Source: Rhynochetos jubatus (taxonomy: Eukaryota; Chordata; Aves; Eurypygiformes; Rhynochetidae). From it: a stretch of DNA of 64,000 nucleotides. The notes under the pieces are model-generated. The model searched no databases, had not been told where the DNA came from, and worked only from the letters and a program-made list of their open reading frames with translations. A program made the position numbers and the translations under genes. The DNA lies in NCBI GenBank assembly GCA_027574665.1, contig CM050655.1, positions 12,395,170 through 12,459,169 of the forward strand, read 5' to 3'. This document shows, piece after piece, positions 39,701 through 53,000 of this stretch. Numbering within the stretch: position 1 is the first letter of the stretch; the number at the start of each line of letters is the position of its first letter.

Positions 39701-40644
39701 TATATTTAATTAGAAAATAATTTTTTCCTTGCATAAATGTCAGCTCAAAACCAGAGCAAAGTTATTTGCAGACAAATAAAGATGCAGCACCATGAAAGAC
39801 ATCTAAAGCAAGCAAAGAAAACAAACTCAGCCAAGCATATGGGTCCTGACATAGGTGCAGAGGGAAAACATATGGCTATACTTGCAAAAGATATTGACTG
39901 GATTCTGACATGTTTCGAGTATAAAAAGAAAAGCAGTTTGAGAACAAGCTGTGTATCTTGTTGCATACATTCATACAGGCATCCTGTCTGCAGTAATTAA
40001 TATTGATATTACTGAAAATCAAGTGCCAGTCACAGGGAGGATATTAGAAACACAGCGCTATGAACTTCTGTCATCTATGTACAGAACACAGTTCAGACTG
40101 TGCCAGATGTCCACTGGCACAGAGCGGCCAACTCCAGGGAAAGCAGCAGATACATTTCTGGATGGAAACCAGAAGTCAGTTCTCCCCTGAATTTGACAGA
40201 AGCCAGTGTGATGGGAGAGAGCACTGTTTGAACACTGCCAGAATCTCAAGCTTGCTATCTGGACATCCACACTGATTGGAAACACCAATATACATGGAAG
40301 GTATTCAGAGATTTTATTAACTTTTAATGAGATCTATAACATGTGCTGCTGTTTCAATAGGTATGCTTTTCTGAATAAACAATTAATTGTCTTCAAAACT
40401 AGATTTGTGCAAATCTTACATCCCTGGAGACTCTATTATCCAAGGTGTTATTGCAGTACCTAACACAAATGAAATATCATCAATAAATAAAATACAGTTT
40501 TACTAATAGTTCAACTTGGATTTCTTTGGTATTTAAAACAATTTGTATTCCAGGCAGAATTCATAGATATTTCTATAATTTCCAAACATTTCATGTAAAT
40601 TAATTAATGCGAATTCCATAGTAGTCCCTCCCAGTCATATTGTC
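33759..40644. other. AT-rich non-coding stretch
   Basis: No gene was recognised. Mirror-strand low-complexity G/T tracts occur near 34166-34225 and 36715-36745. At 40099-40121 an 8-bp perfect inverted repeat, TGTGCCAG/CTGGCACA, lies in a slightly GC-richer patch (40060-40290) with overlapping open frames on both strands. That patch does not resemble any known protein. Confidence 0.45.
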
Positions 40645-40770
40645 ACTTTGTAGATGTTGAATTGGGGCACCAAGACTAAGAAATATGACCAAAGCCTAAT
40701 GGAATTAATTGAAGAGGAAAGATCATAATCCGTATCTCCCAAATTCCAGGTTAAAGGTTCAACTGAATAA
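40645..40770 (+). mobile_element. Possible ancient MIR/CORE-SINE remnant
   Basis: The run TTTGTAGATGTTGAATTGGG, GCACCAAGACTAAGAAATATG, ACCAAAGCCTAATGG and then GATCATAATCCGTATCTCCC follows the order of MIR core and tail motifs. Those are 'acagatgaggaaactgaggcacagag', 'ttaagtaacttgcccaagg' and 'attcgaacccaggtct'. Divergence is high, as expected for an amniote-age SINE. The call rests on motif order only. Confidence 0.4.
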
Positions 40771-43700
40771 TGTGGTTTTTATTTGGTTTTGTATCTTTTT
40801 GAGTGTAGGGTAGAGGAACCCTAATCAAGTGCTTAAAACTTGAACTGTTTGGGTGTCAGACTGTTTCTCTTCCAGCATACACTACTTGGAATACCTTTAT
40901 TCTCCCTGGAAAAGAGACAAAATCTGTTTGTACAAATATTTAGCAGTTTATATCATACACAAATCCAGCAAATAGTCAAATTCCATGTTGTTCTATTGAA
41001 ATATTTTATTATAACTAAAAGAATTTATATTAAAAACCTTAGATTTACATTAGTATTACAGTTACTGTTTCTACTACCTCACCTCAGGGAATGAACTGCA
41101 CCTATAACTTTGCCGCTGCTACAAACCTGTCAGAAGTTTCAAGAGACAAAGCACATTTTTCTTTTTAATAATTAAAAACTCTTCAGTCCCTGAAGTTATA
41201 GTATAAGAGAGAGTATAACAGAGGTAAATACTGTTTTGCTGAATTGGCTGTGTATTTCACCAACGGCCAGAATTTTTCAGAGTACGTTGGTCTGGGCAAT
41301 GGTACCTCTCAGTGCAGGGGGTTAGTGAGAGCCGAGCCCCCTCCACAGACACAAGCCCAACACACTCTTCTGAACAGAAGAGCTGCAGAGGTGCCTCCAG
41401 TCTATTATGTCAGAGAAATGCCATTTACCCACTTTTTCTTCCTGCATCCTGCAGGGAAGGATGGTAAAGAAATTGTAACTTTGAAAGGAAGCTAAGTCAC
41501 TTCCAAGTATGAAAATTCCCATTTAAAGGAGACTTGAGACATCAGGACCATTCTCCACGTTTACAGAACTGATTGCAGAAAATTGTGGGGTTCAAGGTTT
41601 GGCCCAGTTGACCCATTTGACAGAAAACAAAATCCTGACACCCCTCCCTGAAAATAACTGTTGAGAAGGCACTGCTATTTGAGTTTCTTGCTTCAGGGGA
41701 GAATACTCTAGCTCAAAGGAATTATGCACTTCATATGTTGCTGTGGTTTAGTTCAAAAATAATTTTCTTGTAATCTACTCTTTAATTTAGAGGCCACAAA
41801 CAATCGTGCACTTCTGTTCAGTGATAGGGTAATTAATGCATATCATAATTAAACAGACATTTGCCATATAAGAGAAACTTTTACATGATATGCATGCTGT
41901 AAGTAAGTGTGCTTGGAAAAATTCCATAACATTTGTTAGACTTGCTCTGTCATTTAGGGAATCCAGCCTCACTCCCCTTAATTAAATCACGTCTCCTGAC
42001 AATTTCCTATTCTTTGTCTGGTTGCTGTTTCTACTGCATGTTACCACGCTAGGTGCCAAAACTCAGTCTATAGATTCTATAATTTTCCCTGATGCCACCA
42101 TATTCAGTTGTCATCATTTTTCTTTCAGTTTCTCCTTAGATTTTACTTTTTTCAGCAGAATAACAGCGGTATCTGCTAAAATTTGAATAACAGTCTGTGT
42201 TCCCAGCTTAAGGAATATGATCTTATAAGCCATTTCATGCTCTCCATAAAAGATACTGAAGCACTTCCCTACCCCTCTGGCCACTTCCTTCAAAACTCAG
42301 AGAGTTATCACTCTTAACCTTGGTATGCTGCCAGCTGACTCCTTAACTGCTGCTCTTGCCATGAGCTAGATGCTCTCTGAACGTTAGCCTTTCTCATGGG
42401 AAATATGTTCCTTGCCGGCATTATTTGCCATCTCCTTAGAAAGAAGCTGGGGAAATAATTCATCAACATTTCTTCAATATTCACTTCCTAACTAAAACAA
42501 ACAAAGATCTATTTCAACTTTTCAGCTGCCATCATAATATACCTTTTACTCCACAGATATGCTCTTACAATTTCTGTCATATCACGCTTTTTCTTTTGGT
42601 TCCACTTTTTCTTTAGGCTACTTCACTACAAAATTTACAGGCTTCCTTTCCTTTGACTTTGTACAGTTCTTTCATACCCCTGAAAAGGTGCTGTCCTTAT
42701 TTTTAGTATTTTTCCACTGCTAGGTTTGGTGCAGTTGTTACCAGTGTTTTGAGCAAGCTGTATATTTTGTGACTGTTGTAGTTCAGAAAAATGTGATGAT
42801 GTGACCTCAGTGCAGCTTACCTGTGTGTGATGTACAAGTGTATTTTTAGTGTCTGCAGCCTGAACAGGCTGACATTTTGCATTGTTGAGGGAAGCCTTTG
42901 TTTGTAAAGCACATATCCTTCAAGAAACAATGTACTGTAATATGTTCTTCCCCATCTACAGCCTGCTGTTGTGGAACCAAATGTTCTGCATGTCTTCAAT
43001 AGAGACATGGTCCTACAGCTGTGTTGATGACACAGCGATCTGCTTGGTTAGCATGGGTCTCTATTGTGAAACCTGTGAGTAGCTACTGCAGCCTGATCCG
43101 ATGGACTGCCAATATTGGTGCTGCAAGCAAAGTCGCTGCCAGGAAAACACATCTTTCTAATGCTTTTTGGTCCTGAGGTACCATGAGCATTTTATAATTT
43201 TCAGCTGTTTTTTTAAGTGGAACATGTAGTTTCAGCTAAAACTCGTTAAAAACTTTAAATGTTAAACTTTTTGGTTTTGCATTTTTAAAATTAATTTTAA
43301 AAGTTTAAAAGTCGGAGGGTGTTGGGACTTGGTTATTTTTAAGTAGTTAAATCTTAAACTAATAGTGATCCTGAGATATATGACTTCCTTGGAATTTTAC
43401 CTACTTGCAACGAGATAATTTGGCCTTTTATAGGAGTGAAATTCTGTTCGAGATCACTATATCCTGTTTATACTCCAGGGAAGAATTTAACCGAGTGGAT
43501 TAGAGAGGGATAAGAAGACAGTTTCATTTAAAAATTCAAACCAGTGAGACTTCAGATACAAATTTAGTTTGCAAAGAAGTTGGATGCCATTTAAGCTTTA
43601 AGACTTGCCTTTTTTTTTTTTCATTAGACTCTGTAGTGGTGTTTTTCATTAGAGTAGTATAAATGTAGTTGTTGCACTTTACCCAGATTTATGAGAATGT

Positions 43701-44229
43701 CACAAAGCGCAACTTTTTCCAATTAACATTCCAATTACATTTCTACAAGTATTTTAGAAAGGCCATTTAGAAATGCTTTGACAGGAATTTGATGCACAGC
43801 TTACTACTACAGCAAATCACACTTGGAAAGACAGTTTAGAATTGTATCTGCTTGAATCTTGCGTACAGATTTTGGCTGAACAGTCACAATGGTTACCTTC
43901 CAGAAAATTCAAGCACAAATTGTCAGTGCAAGTTCCACTAGCTTTCTGTCTGATTGGAAAATACCGCTCAGCAGCCAGAAAGTGGCACCTATAAAATTGT
44001 ACTCCCATGCACTCCAACTACAAAGCAATCTCCAATGATATACTCTCCCTACACAGCTCATTTGCAGCCTTGATTAAAAATAATGAGGAACCAACATACA
44101 CGAAATGCTTCAGAATATTCTATACCTTATCCTTTACCTTGGGCACTTAAATTTGATCTACTGACTACTACACCTGATTATGTCTCTTTAGTTCAAGAGG
44201 CGGTGACACACACTGAACCGCATCACTGA
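40771..44229. other. AT-rich non-coding stretch
   Basis: No gene was recognised. It includes a GC-richer patch at about 41290-41470 with no repeat match, and a 20-bp perfect AT palindrome at 43283-43302. The pyrimidine-rich part at 42000-42700 could hide another very old LINE fragment, but I could not support one. Confidence 0.45.
43283..43302. repeat. 20-bp perfect palindrome, AT only
   Basis: TTTTAAAATTAATTTTAAAA equals its own reverse complement. Its AT-only composition raises the chance of random origin. Confidence 0.9.
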
Positions 44230-44830
44230 ATTACACTGAGGTTTAGCTGATGCTGGTGCCATGCCACAGCACTTGGACTCCTAGCTTCAGCAGGAGAAAG
44301 TGGCCTGACAACTGGAGGCTGTGACAGAGACAATGCTGCGGAGGGACAGTGGAAGCTGTGGCCCAAGGTGGAAGGGGTGCCTTGGGCTGGGGGTGACAGT
44401 GGCCTCACCTGAGGGGAGTGTGCTCCAACTGAGCTGACAGGCAAAAGCGTTACAGGAGAAATTGAGCAGTGTAGCACAGGAAGGACGGACAGAAGGGTGA
44501 CATGGTTTTAGACCTTGCAGGAAACCAGTGATGCCAGGCAGGAGGAACAGCTGGAAACTGCACTTGAATGAGCAGTGATAACAGATCCCAAGACAGAGGA
44601 AGCCTGTGACTTCTGGTAGCAGGAGAAATTCTCCTACTCTGCCCTCATATCTGAATGTACACGATCAGTGCAGTACTTGGCAATTAATATCCAAGGAAAG
44701 GGAAGGGAACATATTTCATGAAGCGAGGGTTCAGAGACATTTCATCCTGAACTGTGCACCAAGAACCTCTTTTCTCAAACATCACTTGAACTCCAGCTCC
44801 AGCATTTTGCCGGCTTCCCTGTTTACTGAG
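44230..44830 (+). pseudogene. CR1-type LINE fragment: 5' leader and start of ORF1, degraded
   Basis: The GC-richer block carries phrases I associate with the avian CR1 5' region: AGCTGATGCTGGTGCCATGC, AGCAGGAGAAAGTGGCCTG, TGAGCAGTGATAACAGATCC, and CAAGACAGAGGAAGCCTGTG followed by ACTTCTGG. In the ORF1-like frame it reads DPKTEEACDFW, then a TAG stop at 44617-44619. That stop is a likely CAG-to-TAG change, because QEKFSYSALISECT continues after it. A second in-frame stop (TGA, near 44719) and a third near 44827 follow. A 162-codon frame starting at 44606 is an alternative, shifted frame. CR1 copies normally keep the 3' end; here the 3' end is absent. The 3' border is uncertain. An ERV leader is the main alternative. 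Confidence 0.5.
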
Positions 44831-46989
44831 CTGTCAGCGTTTTCTTTTTTCCAGTTAGGAATTAAATTCCAAAAACCCTGCACAATTTTATGCGGTATAA
44901 CAGCATTCTGCTATTGCTCACAGAACATCCGGGAAATCCTTCTTATACCCAACTCCTTCCAGACCTGTGTTTCCAGGCTTTGGCAGCTGCTCAGCCATGA
45001 CTGCTGCACCTCCCTTCTGAGTACCATGGTAGCTACTGCCTGCAAAATTCAGTGTGTTTGCTGCCTATTTGATACTTTCTCTGTGTGTCTCTGATTATCA
45101 CCTTTGTTACAGCTCTTTGTTTAGCTGTCTTTTCTCAGCTACGTGTGTTTTTAACAAAGGCTTCTAATTTATGTCAACGGATTTTAGCAAGTCATAATTC
45201 ACCTTAAAGCCAAGAGTTAAACTGGAGTCATACTAAGTTACATTAGTCCTTATATATAAACATATACCTGAATAATATCCACCTCTTGAAGTATTCTTGG
45301 CTGGCATGAGTTGGTGCCACAGAGATAACAGCACTATGACAATTTCCAAAATCCGTCCAGTCCTTTAATAGTGTCTAAGTTAAAGATAATAGTCATCTAC
45401 TTAAGGCAACACAAGCTACCACGTGAGTGTCCAGACTGAGCATATTTTATCTTATTCCACTATAAATTGGGATTCACAGACTCTTTATGGGCCAGGTTCT
45501 TAAATTTTAAGTGTCTTATCTCCCCCTACCTCATAACATTATATACATGGACCCAAGGCAGGATCTGTTCTCATGCATTAAAGGAAAGTCAGAATGGATG
45601 TAAATATTACATGACATAGACATCACTCGCTTTGAAAGCGGGATGTATTTGAGGAGAAATGTCATTCACAAAGAGTTTCTGATTGCCTTAGAGAGTTAAG
45701 AGATTACCCTGTGGATTTCCCCACTAGAAACATTTGAGTATTTCCTATGATCAGCTATTTCATGTCAATTTATTAATGACAAAGCTTAAGAATACCTCAG
45801 AAAGATCACTATCAAGATTAGTTTTAAAATAGACAATAACAGATTAGGGCAGAGTTGTTCACCATATTTAACCTCAAGCTTTTAACCTCAAACATATTTA
45901 ACCTCAAACTTTTGCTGCATGGTCAAGAAAAGACATCTCCATGATGTTGAAAGTGACTCCTGAAAGCACTGCATTGTGTCCACCAGACTTTGCATCACGC
46001 CAGGATGGAACCTTTTCTATTTACTTGTGTCCACCTTTCATCTTTGTCATGACATAAAAGATAGTGAAGCTTTGTTACCAGCCACTGCTGTCATATTGTA
46101 AAGTAACACCTTAGGCATGATATTCCACCCCCTATCCTCTTGTGGCCTTACTTCCACTAGCTATTTCCCTGACTGCCACAGCCACTGCAGGTCCCATGCC
46201 CTGGGTCCGCTGTAGGAGGTGGCAAGAGGCCCCCAAAAAATCCATGGCAAAATTGTTCTGTCAGCTGAAACTCTGTACAGTAATATCCAACTGACTACCA
46301 AAAAGATCAGTTATTAACAACTATTAACCACTTCTTCTTTCACTACATTTTTTTTCTTTGAGTTGAAATACCTGGACTTATTTCTTCTGAGCTCCTTATC
46401 AAATCATAATGATACCAAAAGTTAGTCAAAAACCATAAAAATACAAAACAGATAATTATACTTTCCTTAGAAACTAAGATTCAAAAATAAACATAATTTG
46501 AATAAAGCAGTGAGAAAGCAAAGTATCTTTGATTAATCTATTTATTTTTAGAAGTCTATGACTGATGTGTTATTTTTTGAATGTCAAAACTTTTTTTATA
46601 TTAAGGTGAAAATACATGCATATATACAAGCAGCATTCATTATCTCTAGATAATCAGCACAGGAAGAGACCCTGAATGTCAAACTCAGGTGTGAAATTAA
46701 AAAAGTAAGTCCCAAAGAGTGAGCAAAACAAATCAGATATGACAGAGCATGACTGACACCTGATCATGCACTGATGGGTATATTTCTGAGCAGCAGAAAA
46801 AAGATATAATAAAAAATATAATAAAAAAGCAGCACAATGTGGAAAAGAAATAGAAAAACTTTGCGTGTTATGCTAATGACAACAAATAATCTTTCTACTA
46901 CAGAGCCCAGAGATAAATGGGTTGAGTCATCCATTATTCAAATAACAGTCAGTTTAAATCTTAGCAATGACTATGAATACACCAACAAT
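44831..46989. other. Non-coding stretch
   Basis: No gene was recognised. The tail of the CR1 fragment may extend to about 45095. A small imperfect 30-bp tandem duplication lies at 45864-45923. Confidence 0.45.
45864..45923 (+). repeat. Imperfect 30-bp tandem duplication with three TTAACCTCAA motifs
   Basis: ATATTTAACCTCAA recurs at 45864 and 45894, with similarity continuing for about 20 bases. TTAACCTCAA occurs at 45868, 45882 and 45898. Replication slippage is the simplest explanation. Confidence 0.85.
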
Positions 46990-47068
46990 TTCTGGTGTAT
47001 TGAACTGCAGTCAATACACCAGAATTTCTTGAATTGTACTTCAAGAAAACCAGTCCCTGGTTTTCTTG
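46990..47068. repeat. Three consecutive perfect inverted repeats
   Basis: First, TTCTGGTGTATTGA (46990-47003) pairs with TCAATACACCAGAA (47011-47024), 14 bp around a 7-base loop that contains CTGCAG. Second, TTTCTTGAA (47025-47033) pairs with TTCAAGAAA (47040-47048), 9 bp with a 6-base loop. Third, CAAGAAAACCAG (47042-47053) pairs with CTGGTTTTCTTG (47057-47068), 12 bp with a 3-base loop. Hairpin 2 starts on the base after hairpin 1 ends. Hairpins 2 and 3 share 7 bases, so they are mutually exclusive. All stems are perfect. Function is unknown; it does not resemble a tRNA or any miRNA precursor that I recognise. Confidence 0.95.
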
Positions 47069-50000
47069 CCACACGTTGTACTACACACTAGGAACGTTGT
47101 GACCCAGAGTTTGAATTTAACTCTTTCTAATAATAATGACATGGGAGATTTACTAAAAATGCTTAGTAAAACTCTCATAGAAACTGAAAACCATTGGACT
47201 AGTATGAAAAAGATATCAAGAAGTAAAAATCTTAGCTTAAGCCACGTGTTTATATAGTTTTTTTATTTTAACCTGAAAAAAATCAAACAAAATCCACATC
47301 AATATTAAGGTTGGCACCTTATTTCTAAAAGAATGCACTCCTGTAATCCTACTGAAGAACAATATTACTGTGTGATCAGCATTCGATCTATGATGTTTGG
47401 ATTTTGGGGTTCTGAGTGATGGAATTTGTTTTTCACTGAGTTCTACACAGCCATAGTGCAACAGCTAGTTTACAGCTTACAGAAGAGAACAAAGGAAGTA
47501 TAAATAAGTTTTGACATATAAAAACTTCCTGAAGAATCTGAGAAATTCCTGTAAATACTGTACCACTTAATTGCAAGTCTCCCAGAAATTATAAGCTAAA
47601 TCAATGTTTATTTGTTCACGTTATCGAAATTGTTGTTACTGCATTAAATAATCTTAGAACACATGCACTTACACCACCATCTTTTTCATGTCTATAATGC
47701 AGGCAAATAAAGCTCAAGAAAGAAAATGCACTACTCCTTTCATATTATCACATGTGAACCACAATAACCACAGGCAGAATAAAACCCAAATGTATAATGC
47801 ATGCTCACAGCACAGTAGAACATGAACAAAATCCAACGGTACAAATTAATTTACTACATTACACTGCTTCATTAGGCACTAACAAATGAATTTTTAAAAG
47901 CCATAAAACCAAACAACAGTTTACCCTGTTAAAGACCAAAACCCAAACCTCCCAAAAATAAAAAAGTTAAGATCTGTGTCTTAAGGCTCTTTGTTTCTCA
48001 TGCTATACTAAAAACTGTAGGAAGAGACATATTTAAATACGTCCTCTCCACAGATGGAGAAAAATAAACACTTGCATGAATGAGGAGGGGGGGCTGGGGG
48101 AAGAAAGGGAAACGTACCCTAGTAAATCATTCTAAAACCTTGAAATAAGCATGAAACCTCATGAATAACAAGACAAGGTGATGTTAAAATCTAGTGCTGA
48201 AGATTTTCACATCAGAAAGACACCAAAGAAAGGCACAGTACATTTCTGCGAATGCCAACCATATATTATTCCACCTTGAAATGCAAATGTAACGTAATAC
48301 TTTATCCTTTCCATTTATTGTCATACTTCCCAATAAATGGTTGCACTCCTCTCTGTATTCTTTTTCTCTTCCATATAGTTGCAGTAACTCAAAAAGCACT
48401 TTGAGGGCAACATCTATTGGACAGATATTCTTCATGACAGAGATATATAACGTATATATTTTAACCAAAAACTTCAAACAAATTCTTTAATCCAATTTTA
48501 TGCAGGTAAGTGCACAGGTCTCTAAAGGAAGTAAGAGATTAGTTATAAATTCCATCTGGGTGACCAGGGAACTTATATTTTAACTTTCAAAATTCCATAG
48601 AATCAGTTTTCTATATTTTACATGTTACTGTTCTCCACACAGGGCTACGAAGTGCCAGAACATTACACAGTATTACACATTGTGTTGCATACAGCTTTCA
48701 GGACTGGCCAATACACGTTAAAATGACAAGCGAACTGTCCTTGTCACTCTCCAGGGATTTGCACAGTGAGACATTACTTCTATTAGTGAAATTACCATAT
48801 TGTAATAATATTGTTTCTAGAGAAGCTCCATCCTGCTGAGTCTCCCCACTTTTAAGCAGTTAGTTTTAAACAGACTGTCCAAACTCATGTCTAACAAATT
48901 GGTCTTCAAGCACTTTTGAAAAGCAGCTATTCTGACAGAAAGTGCAGATGAAAAGTCTCACATAAATCTCACAGATATATATGCAAGTGGATTAAACTCT
49001 GAAGGAGAGGCAAAGGATGTGATAAAGGCAATACCTTATATGCAGGGGAAGAAGCAAAAGAGCAGAAATCTAGCTGAATGGTGGTTTTTTTTCCTTCATC
49101 AGATTAAACTCTGCAGTTTTAGAGAGGGTTAGCTGTGAACACTGTTCAAAGCAAGCTATTTTGTTTTGGTTACAGTCACAGTAAATACATGCTAAATAAA
49201 TTAGGCTGCTTAGAGATATTACATATAGCTTCCACAGTGCTTTTCAATTCCCTCACATTATTTCAACCCTGACCACTATCTCATTTTTCTGGGGTTTGGA
49301 TGGGTCTGTTTTAAAAAGTGTTCCTTTGACCCAAAAGAAGCTAATACAGGCATTCAGAATAGATATGATAAAACAACTAAGAGATTCAGATCTTTTTTCC
49401 TTTCATCTTTTAAATAGACACTTAGGTTTCATTTCGTGTGTTACGGCACAGAAGCTCACTACTCTCTATTTCCATGCAGATAAGTGCAAGCTTGACAGCA
49501 AAATAAATTAAAAAGAAAGAAATAAAGTTCCTTAAATACTGAATAAAAATTGCTGCTGTAGGAGAGTAGGCAAGATCTCAGTTCCCTTCACGAGATAAGG
49601 ATGATCACTACATCCTCTAAGTTTTTACTTAAAATTGGCCATCAAACTTCACCTACCAGTTCTAAGGTAGACCAAGCATTGCCAGGATGGTAACTAGAGC
49701 TTCATGCTGAACATAATGCTTAAAAGAAACTGATCTGAAGATTCCAGATAATGAAAAATTTCATTCTTCCCTTCGAAATCTGCTGTAGCGTTTACTCACT
49801 GTGACTTTTATAATGTTGCATTGTATTTTCTACTTAAAATGTGATACCGTGGGATCTTGTTGTATATCTGCCTTTCAGATTAATAAGTTTTCTAAAATCA
49901 AACTTCTTTTCCCTCCATAAGTGTTCATTTCTAGACCATGAGAAAGATACATGCCTGTCCTATTAATTCCTTGAGCCTCACCATGTATTTCTTTTTAAGA

Positions 50001-53000
50001 TGCCTTTTCTGCCATCTGTCATGTTATCAGTGAATGGCCAGAACCGTAAGTTATTCCATTAGCAAACTCATCTCTGCTACATACAGAACATTGTTTGCGT
50101 TCCACAGTCCTCTCTTTCTGCAACTAAGGCTCCTATTTACTTTTTTTCCTCAGTCCTAAAATATTAGACATTTGTTTGCCCAGATGCCATTTTTTTCAGC
50201 TCCTTTTTCCCAAATCTTCTCCACCATGAAAGTGTGGCCTATATTTCTCTCTTAGATATATGCACTTACACTTCTCTGTATCAAAGTATAGTTAATTCTT
50301 TAACTAAATGGTGGTTTCCCAGGCAGCTGAAGTCATACCAAGCAGATAGTTACAGGCCAAGATACACAGCAACAGCTCTACTCTAGCAGGGGAGAAAGTT
50401 TCATGTGAAAATATCCCCCCCTGAATACAACCAGAGCACAAAGAGCTGTTCCAAATTCCACTGATTTCAGCGTGAGATGGATTCAGCTTGGACACCTAAA
50501 AACAACACCACAATTTCAATTCTCCAGATGTCATAAGGGAAGGGGTGGAAAGTACCACTGACGACAGTGTGGGAGTACAGCAGTTGTTTCCACAACTATC
50601 AAATCAAAATGTACTACAATTGTATATCAGACTGGGAAAAGCCTGACACTGTGACACAGAAATATTAATTTTACATATCCTGGTCTTACCAAAACAACAG
50701 GAAGAAACCCTAAACATGGAAACTTGAACTAGACTACAACTCTATGTTGTACATTTCTTTGTATGAAGCATAACAAATCCTCCAGATTACCTGCATGGAA
50801 GTTAACATACTGGATAGTTTCAGAACATGCATATTTATTTTCTCTATGAACTCTTGACACACATCCTCCTATATTTTTTTATAATAAGCTACACTTATAC
50901 AAAGGCAAAAATAGTGGAACATCATGCTTAATCTGGCCTGTTATTTCCAAAATTGCTTGGCTGAGTCTTTTGGTCTAATGCAACCTTCTTTCTTTGCCCC
51001 TTCCTTTTCCACTTTGCAGTTTAAGAAACTGTAAAAGCAGCAAAAAAAATGATGTTGTCCAGCCACTTCGTTTGCCACCATTTTTTTTAAAGATGAAATG
51101 GGAATATAAAACAATATCTTAAAATCATAATGAATAGTAGTATATAATTAGCTACAGCAAGAACACAGCCTTTAAAAATGTTGTAGACAGAGAATTGTCT
51201 TGGGTTGGGCATATGGGGCATGGCTGAGGCAGATCTATACATCTTCAAAACTGATTCTTAACATGGTAAAATAGATTCCAGCTCTATTTTCCCTGAAACT
51301 TTCTAAAAAAATACCACTATAAAGAATTTCCCAGTGATTGCCCTGTGCAAGTATGTGTACTATAAGTATGATCCTACCTGACTACGCATCGTTTTGTACG
51401 TGTTTGTGTGTGCATGTGTGTATGTCAGGCTAGGATGGGAGATGGGGAAATGGGGAGAGAAAAATTGTCATAGGTCTAAAAGTATTGACAAAATGCCCCC
51501 AACAAGGAATTACTCTTGTAATTCTTTGTAAAACAAAAGGAAATAAAATTAATATATTCTTTTCCTCTCTCAATTTAAGAAAAAAAAAAAATTCTCCAGG
51601 GATTTCATTCAGAGTAGGTCCCCTGTCTAGTTTGAATCAAACACAACTTAAAAGGTGAAAAACTTTATCCTGCCCACACCCAGAACAAGCCTCCCCTTTT
51701 AGTAATTATTCCTCCCATGACAGGTTAACAGTATGCATGACTGCACATGATTTTCCTGTACTTTAGAAATTTCACTCTGTTCACAATCAAAACAACATCC
51801 ACAGTAACACCACTGACTGAGCAAAGGGAAGGTGCTACCTGTGCTTATTCACCAGCCCCCAGCATCTCCAACCCTTTAAAACGTGCAAGGGAATGTTTTT
51901 TCCTTCAGGGCTGCTAGAACATTATCGTGTACACAAGTGCTAAATGCCACATTGCTACATAATGAGAAAAGCATGTTTTCAGAAGAGGCAAAGGAACCAG
52001 GTATTCCTCAGCTCCAACTCTGATCAAATACAATTTCCTCGTCATTGGCCAACCACTCCCTGCACACCAGTCTATCTGTGAAACTCACGGTACACATGTA
52101 TTCAGAGACATCCAGCCTGTGCACTTAATCCTTTCCTTGTGGGATGCCAATGAATTCTAGGATGAGATATGGCCAGTTGCAGAACCACGCTTGAAAATGA
52201 AAAAGGCTGCCATACTTAAGCACTATTCCCCAAACCAACAGCAATCCTCACTAATCCAGAACAATTCCTGGTGGACAGAGGCATCTCATAAATAGCTGTG
52301 AGCACTATGTGGAAAATCAGAAACTCCTTGTTAGGCCTATTCTTAGAGGTAAAGGTGAAGTAGTTAAAATACATAACCATCCATTCATAACAAAAAGTAT
52401 TTTCTCCCTCAGTGAGGATGAAAATTGGATTCAATAGCAAAGCAATTTAAAGTGAATTTCCCACTCTGCAAAGTTTATATGCCAGGGAACAGATTAACTT
52501 CTGTCTGCAGGTACAACAATTAAATCCACTTAACAAAATTAAACTATTTGGGGTATGCAGATGAGTTCTGTTGCTATTTCTTCACCAATATATTTAATGA
52601 GGAACTGTGTCCAGTGTTGTGAGAACAAAGGATATTTTTGCATTAATTCCTGTCAGCCTTTTTATTTGATTGACTTTTCCTCATCACTCTGTGAGTTTAT
52701 AGGATTTATTATTAAGAATAAAAAAACTGAGCTATTAAGTCTGATATCCAAACTACAGGAGTGACTGCTACAGGAATTATTTAGTCTGTAATACAAGGGA
52801 AATTATTTATACCCTGAAATATAAAAATATATATAGATTTCAATATTTTAAAATATTTTTTCAATGTAATTATGAATTACTATGTCAGTTAGAATTGAAA
52901 AGTTGAAATTTTTTGAGAGAACTTTTAGGCAGATGGGGAAATTACAAGAGGCCTTTTTTTGTTTTAACACCTAAAATATTAATTGAAGGAAAACTCAAAA

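Noticed and set aside
44606-45094. Longest plus-strand open frame (162 codons)
   Set aside because: It overlaps the CR1-like fragment in a shifted frame. Its product matches no family; length fits chance in GC-richer DNA.
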